This document shows, in pieces, positions 21,384 through 29,578 of a DNA stretch of 29,578 nucleotides. The DNA comes from a virus. The notes beneath the pieces were generated by a model. That model saw only the letters and a program-made list of their open reading frames with translations, made no database searches and was not told the DNA's origin. Position 1 is the first letter of the stretch. Each line of letters begins with the position of its first letter. The stretch is taken from the IMG/VR virus record IMGVR_UViG_3300017788_000121, positions 1 through 29,578 of that record; one strand, 5' to 3'. Made by a program: the position numbers and the translations under genes.

Positions 21384-23623
21384 TCGAAAAGACCTGAATC
21401 ATAAAGAGTTGGTAAATATTTAGCCTCTAATTCTTTTTCAAGCTGTTTTTCTTTTATAACCTTTTTACGCCTTTCTTCCTCGGTTTTTAAATAATTCGTT
21501 AAATCAGGCTTGTATCTCATGGGATGATTATAGATGTCATGTAATGGTCTTTTTCCGTTTTTTGTTTGAATGCTTAGGAGATAACTTGGTGGAACTCCAT
21601 TTTCTTCAGCAGCAGTGTGCTTATCCGCCTCTATAACCAGTTTCCCATCTATGGTTTCTCCATTTCTATAAACAATAGAGACTTCAAGCTTTTTTAAATA
21701 TTCTTCATAATTATCTTCCGTCATTAAAAATGGCTTTTCATTTATTTTGTAATAACTATTTGTCTCATCTTTATCAAAAGCTTTTTTAGAGACTTCCGAA
21801 ACATTTTGAAGTGATTTAATTAACTGTTCTTTTATTTGTTCGGTTGGCAAGTATCTGTCAGGAGGCACATACATAATTTCTCTTTTATCATTAACTGTTG
21901 TTTCTCCCCAGACTTTTTTGATAGCATCTGCGGCAAATTTTCTAGCAAGCTGCATATCACCTGTTTTAATATAAAAGTCCTTAGCCATAGACTGATAATC
22001 ATTTATAAGCCCTACAGGAACTTCTGAGAAACTAAAGCCTAGCTCATTAGCGGTCATGTTTTTTAAGGTTTTAGTATTAACTTTTTTATTATTTTCAGTA
22101 TATTCTTTTTCTCTAAACTTTATTGTGCTCTCATCTACGCCAACAATGTTTTTACTGACAAGCTGTGAAGCCTCATCCACGCTTAAACCATTTCGTACAT
22201 AGTTATTCATTGATTTTGCTATTAACGCTTGCTTCTCACCAATACCTGAAACCGAAATCGGATTTTTATCGTCCAACTGAACATAGGCTTGAGTAGCAGC
22301 ATACATGGTTTGCGGGTCTTCTGATTTTAACATTGCGCTTATTTGATTAGTCATAACAGGGTTTTCAGCTTTAAGACCTTGCACTATAGCAACCTTGTCA
22401 GCCATTGGCAGGGTTCCTGGCTCTAATCCATAATTTTGCTCAGCTAAGGCAAATGCGCTATTTGTATATTTTTCGATTTCCTTGCCAGATTTATTTGCTA
22501 ATGCTACTGGGTTATCAGAGTTTCGAGCAATATCAAGAAAGGACTCGGTTTCTTTTCTTTCTTCGTAGTCTCTCTTTAAGATTTTGGATTTTAATTTTTC
22601 TTGATTAAGCGGGTTTAGCTCAGACATTGCTTGAGATACGGATGCTTCGTCCCTTAGTCCTCCTGTTTCAAGAATACCGCCCCATTTAGTAAAATTAATA
22701 TTCTCCTGCGTACTCATTGCAGCATTGTAAGTATTTGCAAAACTATTCAGGCTCCTAATCGCTTCCATTCTCTGAACAGGCGTTGCGCCCTCTAAAAATT
22801 CACCTTCTAAAATTTCTTTTTCCAGTATCCCAGTGTCTCCGCTCTTACGGATTTCCTGCAACCATCTTCCTTGCGCTTCTGCATTAAAGTAGTATTGCTT
22901 TATTTTTTCTGCCGTATCATGCACTTGTACTTCGGTGCTCAGCCCTAAAGGAACTCGATTGTAAACGTTACCTAGCGTATCTTTTAGCCCTTGCTCAGCT
23001 TTAGTGTAGTTTCCTAATAACAAATCATTTTGAAACGTCTCAACGCCAATCTGCATGTTGTTATCTGAGCGAGCCTTTAATTCCTTGAGATTTTGCTGAT
23101 TTACTTTCTTTGACAACTCATAAAACGCTTGATTGTAGGATTCTTCCGCAGCCCGCTTTAACCCTTCCTTATTCCCAGGGCTGGCCAGTTCAATTAATTC
23201 TTTTAATCCTTTCAGCGTTGAGCTAGCAAACTCTTTCAAGGTTTTATTCGTTGGTCGCTGCTCTTGGTCAGCTATAAAGTGCATTTGTTGCACGAATTGA
23301 TTCTTCTGGGCAAGAAGATTCTGATATTCCTCGTGCTGATAAGCTTTTGCAAATACTTTTCCCGATTCGCCAATAGGTGGCATAAACGCAGCCCAACCAC
23401 CAGGATTCTTAGCGGCTTCAATTCCCGCTTGTTCGGCTAAAGCGTTTGCGCTGCTTTGCGCAATGGAAGCACCAATTTCCCCAGATACATCGCTTTCTAT
23501 TCCTGCGTTAGCTATTCTTGAAGCGTGATGTTCAAAAGTGCTCTGAGAGCCACCCTTGCCAAAAACGTTCGCTGCGGGCTTTATTTCTGCTCTACGTTGA
23601 TAGTCAGGTAACTCTTTAGCCAT
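21380..23623 (-). CDS. Internal virion protein, gp15-like position
   Basis: A 747-aa, Gln/Ala/Lys-rich, mostly helical protein between the small (gp14-like) and large (gp16-like) core proteins. Features include an N-terminal Ala-rich segment (GASIAQSSANALAEQAGIEA) and long helices thereafter; the C-terminus is highly basic (EERRKKVIKEKQLEKELEAK). It has no signal peptide or catalytic motif. Such proteins are carried in the head and ejected with DNA. The order gp14-15-16 and the length support the call; sequence identity with T7 is not apparent by eye. Confidence 0.7.
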   Translation of the reverse strand: MAKELPDYQRRAEIKPAANVFGKGGSQSTFEHHASRIANAGIESDVSGEIGASIAQSSANALAEQAGIEAAKNPGGWAAFMPPIGESGKVFAKAYQHEEYQNLLAQKNQFVQQMHFIADQEQRPTNKTLKEFASSTLKGLKELIELASPGNKEGLKRAAEESYNQAFYELSKKVNQQNLKELKARSDNNMQIGVETFQNDLLLGNYTKAEQGLKDTLGNVYNRVPLGLSTEVQVHDTAEKIKQYYFNAEAQGRWLQEIRKSGDTGILEKEILEGEFLEGATPVQRMEAIRSLNSFANTYNAAMSTQENINFTKWGGILETGGLRDEASVSQAMSELNPLNQEKLKSKILKRDYEERKETESFLDIARNSDNPVALANKSGKEIEKYTNSAFALAEQNYGLEPGTLPMADKVAIVQGLKAENPVMTNQISAMLKSEDPQTMYAATQAYVQLDDKNPISVSGIGEKQALIAKSMNNYVRNGLSVDEASQLVSKNIVGVDESTIKFREKEYTENNKKVNTKTLKNMTANELGFSFSEVPVGLINDYQSMAKDFYIKTGDMQLARKFAADAIKKVWGETTVNDKREIMYVPPDRYLPTEQIKEQLIKSLQNVSEVSKKAFDKDETNSYYKINEKPFLMTEDNYEEYLKKLEVSIVYRNGETIDGKLVIEADKHTAAEENGVPPSYLLSIQTKNGKRPLHDIYNHPMRYKPDLTNYLKTEEERRKKVIKEKQLEKELEAKYLPTLYDSGLFE

Positions 23624-24282
23624 TATTTAATCTTTCCTACTTTTAAAAACTCTTTATCGCCAAGGTTTTTTAACGCCCTCATGGCACTTGCCTTTCCAGC
23701 GTTCTTGCTATAATTAATAGGCTTAGGTGCTTTACCAGTTCCTTTGCCCATCGAACTTAAGCCGGCCATTAACACCCCAGAACTATTGTCAAATAAGTTT
23801 TTCTTAAACGCTGAGGATATCTGGCTTTTCTTAAACCTAGCGTCTAACACTAAATCCATACCCGAAGCGGCTTGATTAAAAAATGAAAGTTCTTTAGCGG
23901 TGTTAATATTGGTTTTTAAAAAGTTAAAGCTCATTTGCCTAGCGGTTTGGTCATATCCATATTTGTAGATAGCGTCTTGGGAAATTGCTTGAGCTGAGCC
24001 TGCTCCTGCCATCTGACCCCTAAAAGCAAAAAACGCATTTTGACTTGCTAAAGTCTCTCTTAAAGATTGAGCGTCTTGTATAGACTGCTCTGTAAATGCC
24101 AGTTGCTCTTCTTGCAGTCTTAAATCTAACTGTGAGCGTTCCATTTGGCCGCCAGCTTCAAGAAGCTTTTTGCCAAATTGTAAGCGTTCGTTAAGCTGTC
24201 TTTTTTGTTTCCTAGAAGCCATGTAGCTCATTCCTGAGCCAATCGCCATTGATGCCACTTGAGCAGCCAACATATAAGGCAT
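23623..24282 (-). CDS. Small internal virion protein, gp14-like
   Basis: The start chosen is ATG 24282 (MPYMLAAQVASMAIGSGMSY), which overlaps the tubular B stop as TAATG and has GGAG eight bases before; an ATG at 24375 would overlap by 94 bases. The 219-aa product opens with a hydrophobic/Ala-Gly helix, then SRKQKRQLNERLQFGKKLLE and Gln-rich helices, the usual make-up of gp14-type core proteins that insert in the outer membrane during ejection. It ends in a basic tail. Confidence 0.7.
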   Translation of the reverse strand: MPYMLAAQVASMAIGSGMSYMASRKQKRQLNERLQFGKKLLEAGGQMERSQLDLRLQEEQLAFTEQSIQDAQSLRETLASQNAFFAFRGQMAGAGSAQAISQDAIYKYGYDQTARQMSFNFLKTNINTAKELSFFNQAASGMDLVLDARFKKSQISSAFKKNLFDNSSGVLMAGLSSMGKGTGKAPKPINYSKNAGKASAMRALKNLGDKEFLKVGKIK

Positions 24283-26501
24283 TACGTGAGCTCCAATACG
24301 TACGAAATTCCGATAATGGTCATGGGTAAAGGTTGCGTTTGTTTTATCGTAATTCCCATAGTTGTGCCATCCCAATCACTCATAGGATTATACTGAAAAA
24401 CACCGCTTTTTGGTATAATTTTCTGGTCAAGTTTCACTTTAGCCATTGGCGTTGTAACGATTAATGAATTACCAATCGTACCGCCAATCGTTTCATAATA
24501 ATTAATGTACAACGTTCTAATATGTTTTGGCGCATAAAGATTTGATGGCGTTCCCTCAATCATGCCAATAGGCAACGTGGTAAACGAAGACTCATAAGAA
24601 AGTCCTATAATGACTGATTGAACAACATTAGGAAAATGTATAGTACCAGCGTTAACGGTTTGTCTTTTCAGCACAAACCCATCAGCGACAATATCTACCT
24701 GACATCCTTCTAAATAATCTAGCCCATTAACCACGTCAGAATTCAATAAATCATTTCGGTAAGAGCAGTCCGTATGTAAGGTAAAATCTAATTCTTCTAT
24801 CATTAACCTAGTAACGCCGTTTACAACTCTTTGTACCACAAACCAACACCGAGTACCTGAGCTGGCGACTTTTGCAAAGTAACCTTTATCCACTGTACCA
24901 TCATTTCTAATATTAGCGGTTTCTCCCAATGACCACGCTCTTACGCCTTCTTCGCTGAGCGTTTGCAAAACCGCCAGTGTTCCATCGCTATTCGCCACGA
25001 ATAAAAAACAACCTTGAGCGTATTTTGGATTAGCGAATGATTCTAAATCCACAGGACTAACAATCAAATGCGAGCTAAATACGCTGATGGTATTTAAAGC
25101 GTAAGATGACTGATTTAAATCAAATTGCATTACTTTTACGTTTCCAAGTGAGCTATCGATATACATGATTTGATTATCAACGAAAGCGGCGGGAATGTCC
25201 GCAACCCCATCCTTGTTCTGTTCGTTTAGACTAAAATTGTTTGGTGTAATTGGGCTATCAATTAAAACTTGGCTAGAGTAACTGCCAGAATCAGTATGAA
25301 CGATTAAAGAGTTTCCTGATGTAAAGTCAACAATTTGATTCGAAAACCCCGTTGATGGGTACCAAGATATTGCGCTATCGTCCAACCTCTCGCTATCATC
25401 AAAATCATAAAATTCGTTTACTCGACTTCCCCACGTTCCGTTAGGGATAGTAAATGTCCCACCAAAAAATAATCGTGATTGATAGTAAGAACAAGTTTTA
25501 GGATAGCCTCTGGTAGCTGACCACGCTGGCTCTCCCAAAAAAGACAGATTGCCAAGCATATTCGACAAATCCTTGAAATCCTTAATCACCCTAATACGAG
25601 CAACTGAAGCGGAATTGATGCCCGTTATTTTAGCGATGCCATCATTACCTTTAAAGACACCACCAATATAATCATTCGTAAAGATATTCCCAGAGCATGC
25701 TAATGTGGTGTTACCTGTTTTAGCTGCAGGCTGAAACGTTAGGTTGTCATAATTTCTTTTAAAGTCAAATGTGGGAACATTTTTGAAAACGATTTGCTCT
25801 AACACCCAATTGTTTAAAACAATAACGTAACTATTATTGCCAGCATCGATTGGTGTATAGGGATTAACATCATTAACCGCATCTTCTGAACTTTGGTAAA
25901 TTCTAAAAGCAGTATTCAAAAATACTCTAATATAATAAGTTCGGTTAGCGTATATTTGTGGATTGCTGCTGGGTATTACTCCTTGAGTTTCAAACCGAAC
26001 TGGATAAACCGCATCCAAGTTTGCCCCTAACGCTTGAGAAATAAAATAGTTATTAGGAATATCTACTTCTGTAATGAGTACTGCATTATTAGCCCTACGC
26101 ACGAGTTGATATTGAGGAAAGTTTTTATGAGAAATAATTAGCCTGTCATATACTTGCGTGAACCTTAAATTTTTAACGTCTTCTTTTTTATAAATAGAAT
26201 TAACTTGAGATATTAATTTGTTTTCTAAATATATTTTTAACGATTGCTCTTCCCACAATAAAAGATAATCGGATTTCTCAATAGATATGGCTTCAATGTT
26301 GCAATAATCAGATGCAGTTGCTATTTGCAAAGTATCAGCGTATCGAGTTCCGAACCGTCTTTGCACGCCACCTTCTGGAATTACGATACAGTTTCGCAGC
26401 TTTTTAGCGGCCTTGTAATACTGTTCTATGTCAGTCCTAGCGTATATTTTTGGGCTTATCTCGCCGTACGTGAAATTAGATTGGTCGTAACGAATGGGCA
26501 T
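24282..26501 (-). CDS. Tail tubular protein B (gp12-like nozzle)
   Basis: The 739-aa protein fits T7 gp12-type tail tubular B, which forms the nozzle of the short tail. The N-terminus (NFTYGEISPKIYARTDIEQY, then AAKKLRNCIVIPEGGVQRRFGT) is highly diagnostic of this family: 'F..GE.SP...aR.D...Y...a..l.N....p.GG...R.GT'. The rest is beta-rich, with a PKTCSYYQSRLFFGGT segment near residue 335. It follows the tubular A gene by TAATG overlap. Confidence 0.9.
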   Translation of the reverse strand: MPIRYDQSNFTYGEISPKIYARTDIEQYYKAAKKLRNCIVIPEGGVQRRFGTRYADTLQIATASDYCNIEAISIEKSDYLLLWEEQSLKIYLENKLISQVNSIYKKEDVKNLRFTQVYDRLIISHKNFPQYQLVRRANNAVLITEVDIPNNYFISQALGANLDAVYPVRFETQGVIPSSNPQIYANRTYYIRVFLNTAFRIYQSSEDAVNDVNPYTPIDAGNNSYVIVLNNWVLEQIVFKNVPTFDFKRNYDNLTFQPAAKTGNTTLACSGNIFTNDYIGGVFKGNDGIAKITGINSASVARIRVIKDFKDLSNMLGNLSFLGEPAWSATRGYPKTCSYYQSRLFFGGTFTIPNGTWGSRVNEFYDFDDSERLDDSAISWYPSTGFSNQIVDFTSGNSLIVHTDSGSYSSQVLIDSPITPNNFSLNEQNKDGVADIPAAFVDNQIMYIDSSLGNVKVMQFDLNQSSYALNTISVFSSHLIVSPVDLESFANPKYAQGCFLFVANSDGTLAVLQTLSEEGVRAWSLGETANIRNDGTVDKGYFAKVASSGTRCWFVVQRVVNGVTRLMIEELDFTLHTDCSYRNDLLNSDVVNGLDYLEGCQVDIVADGFVLKRQTVNAGTIHFPNVVQSVIIGLSYESSFTTLPIGMIEGTPSNLYAPKHIRTLYINYYETIGGTIGNSLIVTTPMAKVKLDQKIIPKSGVFQYNPMSDWDGTTMGITIKQTQPLPMTIIGISYVLELT

Positions 26502-27091
26502 TACGCACCGCCTGTCATACTACCAACGTAACGAACTTCACTAAGCGGATTGGATTGTAATGCGGTCTGCGGCCTATTTTGAGCGTCATTTGCCATAGCC
26601 ACCGCTTTAAAGTATGCCGCTTTACTATCAAGATAGTTTGTTAAGTCTTTTACCTGCGCATTAGAAGTTGCAAGAAAAGCTGCCAATTCCCAAATTAAAT
26701 ACCGAGAAAAATAACTGGGAACTAAAGTAATATCTGGCTGGAAAATAAACTCCATCCATTTGGGGTTATTTGAATTGGTATATAACTTTTTATTAGCGTA
26801 CAGTTCAAAATCATAAGTTCTTGGATAAATATTAATGAACTTCAAAAAGTTACTGGGTAAAGCGTATATGTACTTCCATCTATCTACTACAGGCGATTCG
26901 TTTAGTAAAGAGAGTTGTTGAATACCAGTCGCAAATCTCCAATTAGCATCACATAGCGAAGACTCATACATCATATCAAAATTATCTGAAGCCGACTGTA
27001 CTAGTGGGTCTGGGTTGTCTAATGAAATAACTGAGCCTTTACCAATTAAAGTAAAGGCTCTTGAAACAATTTGAACTTTAGTAAAAGCCAT
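26501..27091 (-). CDS. Tail tubular protein A (gp11-like adaptor)
   Basis: The 196-aa head-tail adaptor. Family features are the N-terminal VQIVSRAFTLIGKGSVISLD, then SASDNFDMMYESSLCDANWR followed by FAT, YIYALPSNFLKFINIYP, and the C-terminal Ala-rich helices with YLDSKAAYFKAVAMANDAQN. These match T7 gp11/podovirus adaptor proteins. It precedes the tubular B gene with a one-base overlap. Confidence 0.9.
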   Translation of the reverse strand: MAFTKVQIVSRAFTLIGKGSVISLDNPDPLVQSASDNFDMMYESSLCDANWRFATGIQQLSLLNESPVVDRWKYIYALPSNFLKFINIYPRTYDFELYANKKLYTNSNNPKWMEFIFQPDITLVPSYFSRYLIWELAAFLATSNAQVKDLTNYLDSKAAYFKAVAMANDAQNRPQTALQSNPLSEVRYVGSMTGGA

Positions 27092-27094
27092 ATC

Positions 27095-27811
27095 TTAAGC
27101 TGCTGGGCAAGATAATATTCTGTACAAAGTTCTTACTGTTACAGTTGAGTTTCCGTTCTGCAAGTTTGCGACACCCATACCCAAAGTTAAAGCCGTGTTT
27201 GGCAGTATTTGGGCTGGATATGCTTCCGCACCAGCGTTAGTAGTCGGAAACATTGGCGTGTTTTTAGCTACTGCACCATTGAATACCGCAACCGTTTGGT
27301 TCGCAGTTAGGTCAACAATCTGCACAGCCCCTACACGAAGCGACAATGTTCCGTTAGCAGCATTAGCATAAGCTATGCTTTTATAGTTTAATGTTATATC
27401 AAATTGCGCTGGAACAATGACAAACCCTGGAATTGCCGCAACAAGCGTTTGTGGTGCTGCATTTAATGCCAATATTTGCGCAGCACTAAAGGTTTTATCA
27501 CTAGACACAAAAACATTTATAGCGAGCAAAGTGATAGTTTTTGTAGCAATATTGACCGTATTGACACGAAACTGCACTATGCCATCTGTAGCCACAACAT
27601 TTATGATATCCCCTGGAGCAAATGAATCAGCGGCAGCACCAAAATAGTTTGCAGCGGCGCATTGAGCAACTGTATCGGTAGCGGTGTAATAATTCCACAA
27701 AGCGAACGATGCGTTTTCTCCTCTTACTACGAGATTGGTAACGGAATCTATAGACTTGCCCACATTGCCAGAGGCTGGGACTTTTGCTAAACCTTGTAAA
27801 TTAAAAGCCAT
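27095..27811 (-). CDS. Probable capsid decoration or minor head protein
   Basis: A 238-aa beta-rich, Ala/Val/Thr/Asn-rich protein following the major capsid gene, with AAGGAG before its ATG. The composition (FAPGDIINVVATDGIVQFRV, TVTVRTLYRILSC) resembles all-beta surface proteins of the capsid. It has no signal peptide or membrane helix. Decoration or head-fibre function is inferred from location between capsid and tail adaptor. No family is firmly recognised. Confidence 0.55.
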   Translation of the reverse strand: MAFNLQGLAKVPASGNVGKSIDSVTNLVVRGENASFALWNYYTATDTVAQCAAANYFGAAADSFAPGDIINVVATDGIVQFRVNTVNIATKTITLLAINVFVSSDKTFSAAQILALNAAPQTLVAAIPGFVIVPAQFDITLNYKSIAYANAANGTLSLRVGAVQIVDLTANQTVAVFNGAVAKNTPMFPTTNAGAEAYPAQILPNTALTLGMGVANLQNGNSTVTVRTLYRILSCPAA

Positions 27812-27829
27812 TTTAAAACTCCTTAATGA

Positions 27830-28705
27830 TTAAGCATCAATTGTGTCAACAGTTTCATCGCATACAATGGAAACAATACCCCTTGTATCAATTGCAACTG
27901 AGCCAGCCCAATAAGCGCCAGCAACTAACCAGCTATATACTTGTGGCACCCAATCTATTTTGACCGTCAAGTCTTGTCCCATTGCCATTCCGAGAGCATC
28001 TCTATGAAAAATAAAGATAGTTCTATTGTTACCTACTTTTGGCAAACCGCCTTCAGTATTGTTTGGAATAGTAACAACGTTTAAACCAAGCACTTCACGA
28101 CCATTTAATGAACCTCTCGCCATTGCATCGTTATAAGTGAAGAAACGGCTTGTGAAGTGATCGTCCTTCAACAAAGTAGCCTGATTATTTCCAGTGCAAA
28201 TTAAGAACCTATCTGTCTCTGGTACGGCGTTATCATCCAGAACTTTTAAAGCTTGTCTTAATTTGTACATGGTAAGGTTGGCATTGGCACCTGTGCTACT
28301 AGCATTTGCCGCAATCTGCTGAGCAGGAGGGAGTACAGCAGCACTCAAACTATTGATAATAATTTGATCTGAACGTCTTCCAATTGCTTGGTTTACAGCT
28401 CTAGCGGTATAAAGACGGGTGTCAAAATTAACTTCAAGCTGTTCAATGTCGTCAATATAATCACCAGCCATCCATTTTGCTAAATTGGCAATGACAGGTC
28501 TAAAGCCTGGATCAGTGGTAGGAACTACGTCACTAAAACCTGTTTGAGTAGCAATAATCTGTCCACGAGTTCTAAATTGGTACGAGTTACCAATAACACC
28601 TGTAGCGGTTCTAACTTTGTCTTTCAAAATAAAGCCATTAGAGCGATATTCTTCTTTCACCATATTGTCGAATTCGACTTGGGCGACTTGGGATAATGAA
28701 GCCAT
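27830..28705 (-). CDS. Major capsid protein
   Basis: The start is ATG 28705 (MASLSQVAQVEFDNMVKEEY), with GAGGG seven bases upstream; the frame extends to 28771 but that part is leader. The 291-aa product has the podovirus capsid pattern: an N-terminal helix, then YQFRTRGQIIATQTG, VIANLAKWMAGDYIDDIEQL, AVNQAIGRRSDQIIINSLSA, and a beta-rich C-terminus with HRDALGMAMGQDLTVKIDW. It probably adopts the HK97 fold. It is preceded by duplicated promoters, consistent with high expression. It should be by far the most abundant virion protein. Confidence 0.88.
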   Translation of the reverse strand: MASLSQVAQVEFDNMVKEEYRSNGFILKDKVRTATGVIGNSYQFRTRGQIIATQTGFSDVVPTTDPGFRPVIANLAKWMAGDYIDDIEQLEVNFDTRLYTARAVNQAIGRRSDQIIINSLSAAVLPPAQQIAANASSTGANANLTMYKLRQALKVLDDNAVPETDRFLICTGNNQATLLKDDHFTSRFFTYNDAMARGSLNGREVLGLNVVTIPNNTEGGLPKVGNNRTIFIFHRDALGMAMGQDLTVKIDWVPQVYSWLVAGAYWAGSVAIDTRGIVSIVCDETVDTIDA

Positions 28706-28739
28706 AAATAAACCCTCAAAAAAAAATACAAAACAAAAA

Positions 28740-28758
28740 GTAATTCGCAAAGAATTAC
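28740..28758 (-). promoter_or_regulatory. Hairpin in capsid gene leader
   Basis: GTAATTC-GCAAA-GAATTAC forms a 7-bp stem in the capsid 5' leader, followed leftwards by CTTTTTG and further T-rich sequence. The stem is AT-rich, so it is at most a weak terminator/attenuator. It may instead protect the mRNA 5' region. Confidence 0.45.
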
Positions 28759-28782
28759 GACCGTTTATCACTTTCTTCTGGG

Positions 28783-28891
28783 TTTAGGTTCCTAGATTAT
28801 CCCTAAGAAGGGGTCTAATTTTCTAAGTTGTCCTTCAGTTCGCTCTTGTTTTAGGTTCCTAGATTATCCATTTCTGGTCTAATTTGTCTAA
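28783..28891 (-). promoter_or_regulatory. Two tandem, duplicated promoters of the capsid gene
   Basis: A unit of about 43 bases occurs twice, 67 bases apart (28783-28826 and 28850-28891). The copies share an exact 20-base block containing GATAAT (-10 at 28796-28801 and 28863-28868) and the block GGTCTAATTT. The upstream copy has TAGACA at 28885-28890 with a 16-base spacer; the downstream copy has TAGAAA at 28820-28825 with 18. Both point leftwards at the capsid gene. Confidence 0.6.
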
Positions 28892-28945
28892 AACTTAAGC
28901 TACTCAGTAATCAATGCTAATCATGAAGTAATACTATTTTAAAAG

Positions 28946-29323
28946 TCAAGAAGTAAGTTCATTTAATTTTCGATAAGACAAGATACAGTCAAATAAACTA
29001 GCGGCTGCATCAGAAAATACACTTATATAATCGCCCGTTCTTAAATAATCAATATCTTTAATTAAAAATGAACGAGACTCGTTAATTTCAATAGGTTGGT
29101 AATAAACTAAAAATATACTATCTTCTATTGGCGGTGTGGGTGGCGTAGGGATTATCGGCCTGCTCAATGTTACGTAAACATTGATGGTCTCTTTAGTAGT
29201 ATTTGTAAACTTTATGCTATCTAAAATACATCTAACAGGGGCTGTTAGTATAATAATAGGCGTGTCGCTTCCCTGCGATACTATTTCTGAATCATATTCT
29301 ACAAAAGGGTAAGTGATAGACAT
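28946..29323 (-). CDS. Hypothetical virion-operon protein (125 aa)
   Basis: The start is ATG 29323 (MSITYPFVEYD), five bases after the upstream stop; an ATG at 29362 would overlap that gene and has no ribosome site. The product is beta-rich (TPIIILTAPVRCILDSIKFT, then NVYVTLSRP), with a Pro-rich loop (PIIPTPPTPPIE) and a hydrophobic second half. It lies just ahead of the capsid promoters. It could be a minor head or fibre component, but no family is recognised. Confidence 0.6.
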   Translation of the reverse strand: MSITYPFVEYDSEIVSQGSDTPIIILTAPVRCILDSIKFTNTTKETINVYVTLSRPIIPTPPTPPIEDSIFLVYYQPIEINESRSFLIKDIDYLRTGDYISVFSDAAASLFDCILSYRKLNELTS

Positions 29324-29328
29324 TATTC

Positions 29329-29577
29329 TTATTGAGGAATAATCTTCTGTATCGCCTGACAATCAGCAATGAAGATATTTAGAACATCTTTCAAATCAGT
29401 CCCTTTTGGTTTGTCCGTGGGTATTTGAGCGATTAAGGCGTTAGTATCGCTGATGGATTGCGTTAAACCAGAAGCTAATGCCACATACCAGATTTTCTGA
29501 GTATTGGGATCTGAGCTACTGAAATAATTAAAAAGTTGTCCGCCAATTTGATTAATAAATTGAATATCCGCTTGGAT
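29329..29577 (-). CDS. 3' part of a late gene, 5' end cut by window edge
   Basis: An open frame enters from the right edge and stops at TAA 29331-29329 after 82 codons: IQADIQFINQIGGQLFNYFS, then VALASGLTQSISDTNALIAQ, and ends ADCQAIQKIIPQ. It is helical and soluble. It may be the rear half of the signal-peptide protein at 1-136: with a two-base (TA) overlap between window ends the two frames join into one of 127 codons. Confidence 0.55.
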   Translation of the reverse strand: MQADIQFINQIGGQLFNYFSSSDPNTQKIWYVALASGLTQSISDTNALIAQIPTDKPKGTDLKDVLNIFIADCQAIQKIIPQ

Positions 29578-29578
29578 A

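Noticed and set aside
28740-28758. Strong terminator before the capsid gene
   Set aside because: The stem is short and AT-rich and lies between the promoters and the capsid ribosome site; full termination there would silence the capsid gene, so it is listed only as a leader hairpin.
1-29578. tRNA or rRNA genes
   Set aside because: I saw no cloverleaf with a conserved T-loop or any rRNA segment on either strand; a covariance search would be needed to exclude weak cases.

Overview
The window looks like most or all of a circular phage-plasmid (a temperate podovirus-like element kept as an episome) from a low-GC gammaproteobacterium. Three features point that way: a complete T7-type virion gene set, a replication module laid out like the lambda O/P/ori region, and plasmid functions (a ParA partition cassette and a toxin-antitoxin pair). 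No integrase, DNA polymerase, RNA polymerase or 16S gene is visible, so replication and transcription should rely on host enzymes. From memory only, a phage-like episome of about 30 kb with AT-rich DNA and a ProQ/FinO-family gene resembles the unstable 30-kb element of Legionella pneumophila (LME-1). I could not test this.

Almost everything is read leftwards (minus strand). Following transcription from about 12,050: a GH19 endolysin and a LuxR-type response regulator; a 387-base non-coding stretch with an 8-copy heptamer array, a near-consensus promoter and a hairpin-rich leader (10,165-10,551); an early operon (10,164 to about 3,500) with small unknown genes, a RecT-like recombinase, an SSB-like protein, an O-like initiator carrying palindromic iterons inside its own gene, a P-like putative helicase loader, a YopX-family protein and a probable small terminase. 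A late operon then starts near 3,430: portal, a 105-aa protein, scaffold, and a secreted protein cut by the left edge. The right end continues the late set: end of a small gene, a 125-aa protein, major capsid protein behind duplicated promoters, tail tubular proteins A and B, three internal virion proteins, tail fibre and large terminase. Next comes the partition block (ParA, ProQ/FinO-like protein, ribbon-helix-helix protein).

The only rightward genes form an accessory/regulatory block at 12,156-13,805: a small HTH repressor, a one-TM protein, a remnant of hicB, and a Panacea (DUF4065) antitoxin with a YoeB/Txe toxin. Between the HTH gene and the endolysin lies a compact divergent switch with two promoters and three related operator-like palindromes, the probable immunity region.

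The portal-scaffold block at the left edge and the capsid-tail-terminase block at the right edge are two halves of one conventional late operon, so the linear ends are probably an arbitrary cut of a circle. The leftover coding fragments at the two ends form one 127-codon reading frame if the ends overlap by two bases.
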